Source: Prevotellaceae bacterium UBA2852
GTDB lineage: Bacteria > Bacteroidota > Bacteroidia > Bacteroidales > Bacteroidaceae
Assembly: GCA_002350855.1 (NCBI GenBank)
Contig: DEFM01000024.1
Span: 159,994-173,537, forward strand
DNA length: 13,544 nucleotides
Direction of reading: 5' to 3'
This document shows positions 1 through 6,540 of this stretch, piece by piece. Every line of letters starts with the position of its first letter. The first letter of the stretch is position 1. The translations under genes and the position numbers were made by a program. The notes under the pieces are model-generated. The model was not told the DNA's origin, ran no database searches, and saw only the letters and a program-made list of their open reading frames with translations.

Positions 1-13
1 GAATTTTTAGAAC

Positions 14-1813
14 CTACCTTATAACTTTTCGCCAGACGCGGAGGAAGTTCTCGCCCCAAAGGAGGCGGAGATCGGATGGTGAATAGCGACGTGAAAGGAG
101 AAGGCGGGTGAAATTGAAGAGTTCAAAGGCATTGTTACAACCTGGCACTCCACCGCCTCCGTCGAAATCGGTGCCAATACCTACGTGGTCTATGCCCATG
201 ACATCTACCATGTGGTCGAGGTGACGGACTATGTCGCGGACTGTGGCTTCGCTCTCTTCTTCGCAGAGGAATCCTCCATAGATGGTTACCTGCGCTACTC
301 CTCCATGACGAGCCAGGTCGCGCATCATTTCGTCGGTGAGATTGCGTCTGTGTCCACAGAGTGCACGACTGGACGAGTGGGTGCAAACCACAGGACTGGT
401 GCTTATGCGGAGTGTGTCGTAGAAAGTGCTGTCGGCAGCATGACTGAGGTCTATGAGCATGCCTGTGCGGTTCATTTCCTTTATAACTTGTTCACCGAAG
501 GCGCTGACTCCGCCGTGTTCCGCTTCTCCCTTATTGGAGTCGCAGATATCGTTGTCGCCATTGTGGCAGAGTGTCATGTAGGACACTCCTCGGTTCTTGA
601 AATACTCCACACGGCTGAGGTCCTTGCCGATGGCATAGCCGTTCTCAATGCCGAGAATGAGGGAATGACGGCCAAGCTGTTTGTTAACCTCTATATCATC
701 GGGGGTTCGTGCCAGTTGGATTTTCTCAGGATGTGCCTCGGTTATGGCTTCGACAAGGGAGAGAATATAGTCTGCTCGCTGAGTGGCATCCTTCAACGAA
801 GCCTCGTCGCGGGCACCCTGGCGCAGGTATGCCACCATGAAAACGGCGTCAAGCATACCCTTATCCATCTTCTCAAAGTCTATCTGAAGCTGTGGGTTAT
901 TCTGATAGAAATCGCTGACGAAGGCTTTTATGGATGATTCGGCAGGATAGTGCTGCAGGTATTTCTCCATGGTGATGTCGAAAAACTCGTCGCAGTGGTT
1001 GCGGATGATACGTGTAGGTGTGTCGCAATGGCTGTCGAGAGTGATGACACGACGATGTACTTCCTTTGCGGCAGCATAGCTCTTAGCCTCGTCTACTATC
1101 CAGTTGAACACATCCTTCTCTTCGCTTCCGTAAGGCGGACGAAGCTGATAGTCGAACGATTCCGGATGCCACTGGACTCCGAGCACGGATTTCTGATGGG
1201 TGCTCTCAATAGCCTCAATCACTCCGTCGCTGCTCGCAGCACTTATGCAGAATCCTTCAGGCACTGTCGCCACAGCCTGATGATGGAAGGAATTGACTCC
1301 TATCTCCGGCTTCTTATATACATTATATAAAATTGTATTCTCTACGATATTGACAGTGTGGCTACGAGTATCACGGGAAGCGTCCTGTGAGTGTTTATAA
1401 AGCGAAGCTCCATTGGGATGCTGGCTATAGATGTCCTGATAGACCGTTCCACCAAGTGCTGCGGCAATGACCTGTATGCCACGGCATATACCGAGTATAG
1501 GAATCTGACGTTCATAGGCACGACGCATTAGAAACAGTTCCTGTGCGTCGCGTTCGTTGTTGATGCCGTGGAGCTGTGGCACAGGCTGCTCACCAAGGAG
1601 AACAGGATTGATGTCTGCTCCACCGCTGAAGATAATGGCATCAATACGGTCGAGATATTCTTCAACCTGGGTCTCTTCACCAATTCTGAATGGAGGAATA
1701 ATCAATGGAAGTCCTCCTGCACGGAGAACAGACTTATAATATGCCTCTGCCAAAAGACTGTTTGGAGCATCATAGTTACCGGTGATGCCGATAATTGGTT
1801 TTGATTCATTCAT
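14..1813 (-). CDS. Fused class-I glutamine-amidotransferase-like hydrolase (peptidase C26, PuuD type) and M19 membrane-dipeptidase-like metallopeptidase
   Basis: The 599-residue protein joins two enzymes. Residues ~5-245 form a gamma-glutamyl hydrolase (C26) domain: FSGGADINP at 62-70, nucleophile Cys110 in GICRGIQ, and His216/Glu218 in GVQWHPE. Residues ~256-599 form an M19 renal-dipeptidase-like domain with all six expected metal ligands visible: His262 and Asp264 (SHCDTP), Glu390 (GIENG), His458 (DLSHAAD), His479 (CTHSSSRA) and Asp549 (GTDFDG). The C26 family cleaves gamma-glutamyl amides and M19 cleaves dipeptides at a dinuclear zinc site, so the fusion could process gamma-glutamyl peptides in two steps; that coupling is inference. 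There is no signal peptide, so it is probably cytosolic, unlike many exported M19 enzymes. The ATG follows an AGGAGG sequence by 10 nt, and that ribosome site lies within repeat copy 1. The stop is 13 bases from the window edge. Confidence 0.93.
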   Translation of the reverse strand: MNESKPIIGITGNYDAPNSLLAEAYYKSVLRAGGLPLIIPPFRIGEETQVEEYLDRIDAIIFSGGADINPVLLGEQPVPQLHGINNERDAQELFLMRRAYERQIPILGICRGIQVIAAALGGTVYQDIYSQHPNGASLYKHSQDASRDTRSHTVNIVENTILYNVYKKPEIGVNSFHHQAVATVPEGFCISAASSDGVIEAIESTHQKSVLGVQWHPESFDYQLRPPYGSEEKDVFNWIVDEAKSYAAAKEVHRRVITLDSHCDTPTRIIRNHCDEFFDITMEKYLQHYPAESSIKAFVSDFYQNNPQLQIDFEKMDKGMLDAVFMVAYLRQGARDEASLKDATQRADYILSLVEAITEAHPEKIQLARTPDDIEVNKQLGRHSLILGIENGYAIGKDLSRVEYFKNRGVSYMTLCHNGDNDICDSNKGEAEHGGVSAFGEQVIKEMNRTGMLIDLSHAADSTFYDTLRISTSPVVCTHSSSRALCGHRRNLTDEMMRDLARHGGVAQVTIYGGFLCEEESEATVRDIVRHLDHMVDVMGIDHVGIGTDFDGGGGVPGCNNAFELFNFTRLLLSRRYSPSDLRLLWGENFLRVWRKVIR

Positions 1814-1816
1814 AAT

Positions 1817-2025
1817 TAAGTCCCCTCCTGTCCCCCAAAAAGGGGGATGATTCAGAAATCAAGGGGTATTTTAGTTTAAATGTTATACATTATATTTTTT
1901 ATCCTCTAACTTCCTCATTGGGAGAACTACTTCTTGATGTAAGAGTACTTCCCTATATGGGGCAATCGCGCGTTCGCGTTCAAGCGATGGGGGAGCTTTA
2001 GCGACGGAGGGCAAGGTTAGAGGGG
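1817..2025. repeat. 209-bp dispersed intergenic repeat, copy 1
   Basis: This stretch is about 95% identical by eye, same orientation and same length, to 6331-6539. It contains a CCCCC-AAAAA-GGGGG hairpin (1832-1846), an AT-rich centre, and a G/C-rich part with nested palindromes (ATCGC...GCGAT). That part is bounded by near-inverted ends: CCTCTAACTT near 1902 and AAGGTTAGAGG near 2013. On the minus strand it supplies the last two codons and stop of dprA at one end and the AGGAGG in front of the C26-M19 gene at the other. It has no coding capacity and looks like a MITE- or REP-type element. Confidence 0.85.
1824..1829 (-). promoter_or_regulatory. Strong Shine-Dalgarno supplied by repeat copy 1
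   Basis: AGGAGG on the minus strand sits 10 nt before the ATG at 1813. Most other genes in the window (menA, DUF4861, dprA, and the 12294 and 13317 starts) have no recognisable Shine-Dalgarno, as is common in Bacteroidota. The strong site here lies in the conserved end of the 209-bp repeat. Confidence 0.6.
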
Positions 2026-3144
2026 GCTTTTCTTTTTATACCTTGACCCGCCAAGGGAGGTTACTAAACCATCTAGTTCCATGTCAAGGAGAATGGCGCT
2101 TACCTTGCTTAACGGAAGATTGGTATCGATTACTATCTGATTGATGGATTTGCTGTCTGAGCTATCAAGTGCGTCATAGATCTGCTGCTGCTCCGCTGAC
2201 AATTGTGGGAAGAGTTCCTGCTGCCGAGGAATGGCGGCAGCAGACTCTGGTGATGGTTTAGTCCATCCAACGGCAGCAACGAAATCATCGACAGAGGTGA
2301 TAAGGTGTGCCTGATGATTAGCTATCAATTTGTTGCAACCCTCGGAATACTGATTGAATATATTCCCTGGAAAGGCACACACCTCACGGTTGTAATCAAC
2401 GGCAATGTCTGCAGTGATGAGTGAACCGCCCTTTGCTGCACTTTCAACTACAATGGTTGCCTGGGATATACCAGCGACAATGCGGTTGCGACGCACGAAA
2501 TTGCCTTTATCTATCTTTGTCTTGCTCATGTATTCAGTAAGCAAACCACCCTGATGAATCATCTTCACAGCAGTGTGACGGTGAACTGAAGGGTAAATCA
2601 TATCGAGTCCGTGAGCAAGAACACCAACAGTAGGCAGACCGCAGTCGAGCGCAGCACGGTGAGCACAGATGTCTATGCCATAGGCAAGTCCGCTGACAAC
2701 AAGAGTATCTGGGAAATACTTTGTGAGTTCTGCAAGGAAATGCTTGCAGATATCACGTCCGTAGTCAGTGGAATGGCGAGTTCCCACCACACTGATGCAA
2801 TGGCGGGGGTTGAGAGGCGCATTGCCTAAATAATAGAGAACGAGTGGTGCATCGGGACACTGACTGAGCAATTGTGGATATGCCTCATCGTTGATGCTAA
2901 TACACTGTATGTTCTTTTTACTGGCAAAATCAAACTCTTCCTCTGCTGTCCGTAAAGCGTCATCAGCATGACGGAAAGCCTCAACGATTTTTTCATTGAT
3001 ATCAGGAATCAGCTGTCGCAGATTCTGGCGGTTGCTCATCAGTTCCGTCGCACTGCCTGCGGCATCAAGCAATAGACGTGCATTGACCGAATTGAGCGGA
3101 TGAATGCACGTTAATGCCATCATATTTATGATTTCCTGATCCAT
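2017..3144 (-). CDS. dprA: DprA/Smf DNA-processing protein
   Basis: The 375-residue protein has the normal DprA length and three-part layout. The N-terminus (1-~70) is a helical, HhH/SAM-like region. The Rossmann-like DprA core (~75-290) carries VVGTRHSTDYG at 119-129, SGLAYGIDICAH at 151-162, GNFVRRNRIVAG at 214-225, KGGSLITADIA at 238-248 and FPGNIFN at 258-264. The C-terminal winged-helix domain (~315-370) reads INQIVIDTNLPLSKVSAILLDME-like. DprA loads RecA on incoming single-stranded DNA in natural transformation; in non-competent bacteria its role is less clear. The last two residues and the stop fall inside repeat copy 1, so the original terminus may have been trimmed or replaced. I see no Shine-Dalgarno; the ATG at 3144 fits the start of the N-terminal helix. 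Confidence 0.97.
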   Translation of the reverse strand: MDQEIINMMALTCIHPLNSVNARLLLDAAGSATELMSNRQNLRQLIPDINEKIVEAFRHADDALRTAEEEFDFASKKNIQCISINDEAYPQLLSQCPDAPLVLYYLGNAPLNPRHCISVVGTRHSTDYGRDICKHFLAELTKYFPDTLVVSGLAYGIDICAHRAALDCGLPTVGVLAHGLDMIYPSVHRHTAVKMIHQGGLLTEYMSKTKIDKGNFVRRNRIVAGISQATIVVESAAKGGSLITADIAVDYNREVCAFPGNIFNQYSEGCNKLIANHQAHLITSVDDFVAAVGWTKPSPESAAAIPRQQELFPQLSAEQQQIYDALDSSDSKSINQIVIDTNLPLSKVSAILLDMELDGLVTSLGGSRYKKKSPL

Positions 3145-3252
3145 AGGTTTTTTAATGAAGAATTCTGTTTACTTGATAAAGCGCTATGATTTAATGATGA
3201 ATTAAAAAAATTGTTTTCTTGATAATGGAGTTCAATTCATTAATGAATTCTT

Positions 3253-3299
3253 CATTTTTCATTTTTCATTCTTCATTCTTCATTCTTCATTCTTCATTT
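3253..3299. repeat. Heptanucleotide tandem array (CATTTTT/CATTCTT)
   Basis: Plus-strand units run CATTTTT x2, CATTCTT x4, then a partial CATTT, with an exact 7-bp period. The array lies between dprA and the DUF4861 gene and touches the DUF4861 stop codon (3298-3300). A degenerate version of the same 7-bp period occurs inside the CPBP gene at 7135-7160. Such arrays can change copy number by slippage. Here it lies outside coding sequence except for the last bases of the stop codon. Confidence 0.85.
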
Positions 3300-4560
3300 A
3301 TTTTACCGTTACTTTAAGCGGATTGTGTGCTGTCTTTGCGAATTGCTGTAGGTATGCTTCCCATTTAGCAATTGAATTGATGCCTACGCTTTCGTTGTGG
3401 CTCCATGCCGAACCGAAATAGTAGTCAAGGGTTGCTTTAGGCTGATAGTTGCCTATAGCAAGTATATGACCGGTAGCTCCAGGCAAATTGGCTTCCTGAC
3501 GATATTCCATCTTTACACCTTTCTGCATGCAAACCACACCTACGTAAATCTGTCCGAATTCCTTATTCAGTTTAGCACGGAACTTTTCCTTATACTGATA
3601 TGGGTCGCCAAGATCCTCGTATGCCATGAAGCCTTCTTTCTCATTAAGGACAAAGGCATTGGGGTTCTCATTGTGTACAATCACTCCTACAGCGGCAGGA
3701 ATGGCTTTTGTGATACCTTCGTAGGTTATTACAGCATGGTTCATCTGACTGCCTGCATCAAGCGAAATCACACGTTTCTCAGTGAAAGTCTGTCCCTCTA
3801 CAGTGGTCTTCTCGTAAGAAAGACTGAAAGTGAAACGGAGCGGACCGCGGTCAAGAATCTCATAAATGGTATAGCACTTAGGATAGACAATATCCTTTCC
3901 TCCGTTTGCAAGCAGGGCAGCTGTACCTCCACCGAGAGTAGGGCCTACCTTATAGCAGTCCATACCTGTGCCGTGGTTTACATGGTAGCTCTGTGCATAA
4001 TAGAGTTCGGTGGCAAGATCTTCATAACCCATCTTGCGCAGACGAGTGCATACTTTGGCAAATTCCGCATCTTTCTCCAGTGCATAACGCTCCTCAAGTA
4101 CAAGGCGGTCGGTATTCTTTGTCCAGATGTCATAGCCCCATGCACGTTCACCGCTCTTCTGAAGTGCAGGTCCGTATGCACGGAAAGCTACACGGTCGTT
4201 TTCCCATGCAAAATCATCTACACGTTCAGGATACTGACGTCCGAACACACGATTCTCGTATTTCTGAGGAGTACCTTTCTTTGCATAATAAACTACCTTG
4301 CCTTTAGCACCGACACCAATCTGGAAAATCAGTTTGCCGTCATAAGTCACCTGGCTTGGTATCTCCCTGCCGTCGGCATCGGTAACAATAAACTGCTTTG
4401 CACCGTCGAGTTTCTTTATAATCGGGGCAACGGCCACTTCAGCCATTTCTCCATTGCGGATAGTTGACAATGGATTCTGTACTGTCAATTTCACTACATC
4501 CGCAGCACTAACATTCATTGCCAAAAACAATGATGCTGCAATAGATAGAATTCGTTTCAT
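3298..4560 (-). CDS. Exported DUF4861-family protein
   Basis: The 420-residue protein begins with a clear signal peptide (MKRILSIAASLFLAMNVSAA, cleavage near residue 20), so it is exported to the periplasm or outer membrane. From memory the remainder fits the DUF4861 family of about 400-residue Bacteroidota proteins of unknown function. These often occur near polysaccharide-degradation genes; I identify the family by overall resemblance, not by a diagnostic motif. Visible blocks include NPLSTIRNGEMAEV after the signal, GYDIWTKNTDRLV near 143-155, HVNHGTGMDCYKVGPTLGGG near 193-212, and YYFGSAWSHNE near 381-391. The PfkB sugar kinase directly upstream weakly suggests carbohydrate metabolism. 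A perfect -7 box (4597-4604) points to its own promoter starting at the kinase stop codon. There is no Shine-Dalgarno before the ATG; the signal peptide fixes the start. Confidence 0.8.
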   Translation of the reverse strand: MKRILSIAASLFLAMNVSAADVVKLTVQNPLSTIRNGEMAEVAVAPIIKKLDGAKQFIVTDADGREIPSQVTYDGKLIFQIGVGAKGKVVYYAKKGTPQKYENRVFGRQYPERVDDFAWENDRVAFRAYGPALQKSGERAWGYDIWTKNTDRLVLEERYALEKDAEFAKVCTRLRKMGYEDLATELYYAQSYHVNHGTGMDCYKVGPTLGGGTAALLANGGKDIVYPKCYTIYEILDRGPLRFTFSLSYEKTTVEGQTFTEKRVISLDAGSQMNHAVITYEGITKAIPAAVGVIVHNENPNAFVLNEKEGFMAYEDLGDPYQYKEKFRAKLNKEFGQIYVGVVCMQKGVKMEYRQEANLPGATGHILAIGNYQPKATLDYYFGSAWSHNESVGINSIAKWEAYLQQFAKTAHNPLKVTVK

Positions 4561-4596
4561 TTAGTTAAGTTTTTTGTATGTTTTTAGTTGATGTTC

Positions 4597-4604
4597 CAAA
4601 ATTA
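4597..4604 (-). promoter_or_regulatory. Bacteroidota-type -7 box (TAATTTTG) upstream of the DUF4861 gene
   Basis: TAATTTTG on the minus strand matches the TAnnTTTG -7 consensus exactly and lies ~37 nt before the ATG. Its TAA is also the stop codon of the PfkB gene. No convincing -33 TTTG is seen. Confidence 0.5.
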
Positions 4605-5546
4605 CTTCTTTTCTTCGAATAAACAGCGATAATTCTCTGCAAATTCAACAGAAATGCTGTTTTCAAGCGACTGACACACTTCAGTGGCAAGATCCTGTCC
4701 GCACTGAATCACCTTTTGCCATTTATCCTCACTGAGAGATAATATATCGCTGCGACAGATGTCATACTGTATTAGTCCGTAGATTATTCCAGCATTGAAG
4801 TTGTCGCCTGCACCTATAGTGCTGACAGTTTGAATACGGCGCACAGCATAGCTTTTGCGGAAGTTAGGAGTGATTAGTCTGATGTCGCCGTCGGCATCGG
4901 TTGAGATGAATACATTACAGTATTTTGATATTTCTGTATCGTACATGTAGTCAGCGTCATCGTTGCCGAAAAGATTGTCAAGGTCTTCACGTGAAGCACG
5001 GACTATATCGGCATATTGAAGATTCTCCAGCATGTCGGCATATATCTCCTTCACCTCGTGTTTATGTGAACTTCTGAAATTCAGGTCGTAGTAGATTATT
5101 GCGTCATTGCTACGGACGTGGTCAAGAAATTCCTTTACCTTGGGACGCAAAACAGGATTGAGCACAAAGTAAGAACTCATCATCACCACATCGTCTGCAT
5201 TGACAGGAGGAAGCTCCACTTCAAGTCTTGCTGCAGGGTAGTCCTTATAGAAAGTATATTCTGCATCATTGCGGTCGTTGAGCCAAGCAAGGGAAATGGC
5301 ACTACGTCCGTTCTTATACACTGCCACATGATGGTTGTCCACACCATTGGCTTCCATAAAGTCGAGGATAGTCTGCCCCACCCTGTCATTACCAGTCTCG
5401 CTGAATAAAGTTACATTCTGACCAAGACGACCAAGCGATATAATTCCGTTGAACACACTGCCTCCTGGCACAGCCGCCTGCGGTTGTCCGTTACGGAATA
5501 TAATATCCATTATAGTTTCACCTATACCAATTATCTTGCGTTTCAT
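4602..5546 (-). CDS. PfkB-family carbohydrate kinase
   Basis: The 314-residue protein has the PfkB/ribokinase length and both family signatures. The N-terminal region starts KIIGIGETIMDII and carries PGGSVFNGIISLGRLG (27-42), the glycine-rich sugar-binding and lid area. The C-terminal signature is TIGAGDNFNAGIIYGL (243-258) with catalytic-base Asp248. YYDLNFR (152-158) and VRASREDLDNLFG (182-194) are typical internal blocks. The family phosphorylates sugars or nucleosides with ATP; fructokinase-like use is plausible but the substrate cannot be read from sequence. A GGAGGA lies 10 nt before the ATG. It ends 41 bases before the DUF4861 gene, which seems to have its own promoter overlapping this stop. 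Confidence 0.93.
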   Translation of the reverse strand: MKRKIIGIGETIMDIIFRNGQPQAAVPGGSVFNGIISLGRLGQNVTLFSETGNDRVGQTILDFMEANGVDNHHVAVYKNGRSAISLAWLNDRNDAEYTFYKDYPAARLEVELPPVNADDVVMMSSYFVLNPVLRPKVKEFLDHVRSNDAIIYYDLNFRSSHKHEVKEIYADMLENLQYADIVRASREDLDNLFGNDDADYMYDTEISKYCNVFISTDADGDIRLITPNFRKSYAVRRIQTVSTIGAGDNFNAGIIYGLIQYDICRSDILSLSEDKWQKVIQCGQDLATEVCQSLENSISVEFAENYRCLFEEKK

Positions 5547-5550
5547 AATA

Positions 5551-5777
5551 AGAAGATCCTCCCCCTTACCTCTCCTTCGTAGGGAGGGGAGTATTTACCT
5601 ACTATGTGGAGGACTTAAAAATATTTTTTTATTGTTTTGAAAATCTAACTAAATTTATTGTTTGGAAGATTTTTTACCTGGATGGCATCTAACCACTCCC
5701 CTCCTTCGCAGGGCAACTGCGCGGATAGCCGCTCAAGCAGTTGGTGACCAAAGGAAAGGTGGTAGGCATGGGGGTGG
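5551..5777. repeat. G/C-rich palindromic intergenic element between the LOG-family gene and pfkB-type kinase
   Basis: The gap holds two G/C-rich hairpin-forming parts around an AT-rich centre: a CCTCTCC...GGGAGGGG hairpin at ~5569-5589, and a block at ~5690-5777 that starts CTAACCACTCCCCTCC and ends GGGGGTGGGTC with inverted-repeat-like ends. The layout resembles the 209-bp repeats (C-rich arm, AT centre, G-rich arm, CTAAC boundary), but the sequence differs, so it is probably a related family member. Its left end supplies the GGAGGA (5557-5562) in front of the kinase start. Confidence 0.5.
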
Positions 5778-5782
5778 GTCTT

Positions 5783-6325
5783 TTATTTTAATATCTTTTC
5801 CAACTCTTCCAGCGTATTAGCACGTGCATATACTTTATCCCAAGGTTTGTTGACCACTCCACGGGCGTTGAGTGAATCGAGGAAAGTGAAAAGAGAATCA
5901 TAAAAACCGTCAATGTTGTAGAAGATGACAAGTTTCTCATGCATTCCAAAAGTATTCTGAGCCATGGCAGAGAACGCCTCATCAAGAGTACCCACACTTC
6001 CAGGCATCACTATCATCACATCACTTTCGCCAATAAGCCACTGCTTACGATCACTCAAATCCTCACAATGGAAAGTAATGTCAATGGCATCGCTGACTGT
6101 ACCCTGTTCCATAAGTTTTCTTGGAACAACACCAAATACCTTCGCACCTGCCTTATGAGCAGCCTGAGCCAGTTCCTCCATCAGTCCGCTGGCATTGCCG
6201 CCATAGACCAGAGTCTTGCCGTTTTCGCCAAGCCATCTGCCCAATTCACGAGCAGCTTGTTTTATGTTTGGAGCTACATTGTTGTTAGATGAACAGAACA
6301 CTCCAATTTTCTCTATTTTATTCAT
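5783..6325 (-). CDS. LOG-family (TIGR00730-type) nucleoside 5'-monophosphate phosphoribohydrolase
   Basis: The 180-residue protein has the single Rossmann-like fold of LOG/YvdD proteins, formerly called lysine decarboxylase-like. Family marks: IGVFCSSNNN at 7-16, LVYGGNASGLMEELA at 39-53, GVVPRKLMEQG at 65-75, the Arg93-Lys94 pair in SDRKQWLI, and the catalytic-loop motif PGSVGTLDEAF at 108-118 with Glu116. The family hydrolyses N6-modified or ordinary nucleoside monophosphates to base plus ribose 5-phosphate in the cytosol. The usual PGGxGTxxE is PGSVGTLDE here: Ser110 replaces the second glycine, so activity may differ. Length is normal. The start follows AGGAGG from repeat copy 2 at a long 13-nt spacing. 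Confidence 0.93.
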   Translation of the reverse strand: MNKIEKIGVFCSSNNNVAPNIKQAARELGRWLGENGKTLVYGGNASGLMEELAQAAHKAGAKVFGVVPRKLMEQGTVSDAIDITFHCEDLSDRKQWLIGESDVMIVMPGSVGTLDEAFSAMAQNTFGMHEKLVIFYNIDGFYDSLFTFLDSLNARGVVNKPWDKVYARANTLEELEKILK

Positions 6326-6330
6326 TGTTA

Positions 6331-6539
6331 TAAGCCCCCCTCCTGTCCCCCAAAAAGGGGGATGATTCAGAAATAAAGGGGTATTTTAGTTTAAATTTTA
6401 TACATTATATTTTTTATCCTCTAACTTCCTCATTGGGAGAACTACTTCTTGATGTAAGAGTTCTTCCCCTTGGGGGCAATCGCGCGTTCGCGTTCAAGCG
6501 ATGGGGGAGCTTTAGCGACGGAGGGCAAGGTTAGAGGGG
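6331..6539. repeat. 209-bp dispersed intergenic repeat, copy 2
   Basis: Second copy of the element at 1817-2025, about 95% identical by eye with a few substitutions and compensating 1-base indels near the left end and near 6472. It fills the whole gap between the CPBP gene (stop at 6541-6543) and the LOG-family start at 6325. Its left end provides the AGGAGG (6339-6344) 13 nt before that start. It carries the same C5-A5-G5 hairpin and CCTCTAAC...GTTAGAGG near-inverted boundaries. Confidence 0.85.
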
Positions 6540-6540
6540 T

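Noticed and set aside
185..937. Long plus-strand open frame (250 codons) antisense to the C26-M19 gene
   Set aside because: The minus-strand frame encodes both domains with all catalytic residues; the antisense frame shows no family motifs and is a composition shadow.
1831..1847. C5-A5-G5 hairpin as an intrinsic terminator for dprA
   Set aside because: The stem is strong but no T-tract follows on either strand, it lies ~170 nt past the stop, and it recurs as part of the repeat.
3253..3299. CRISPR-like or origin iterons
   Set aside because: Head-to-tail 7-bp units without spacers are a simple tandem repeat.
3397..4467. 356-codon plus-strand open frame antisense to the DUF4861 gene
   Set aside because: Its translation is rich in Cys/His/Ile without domain signs, whereas the minus-strand protein has a clean signal peptide and family-like sequence.
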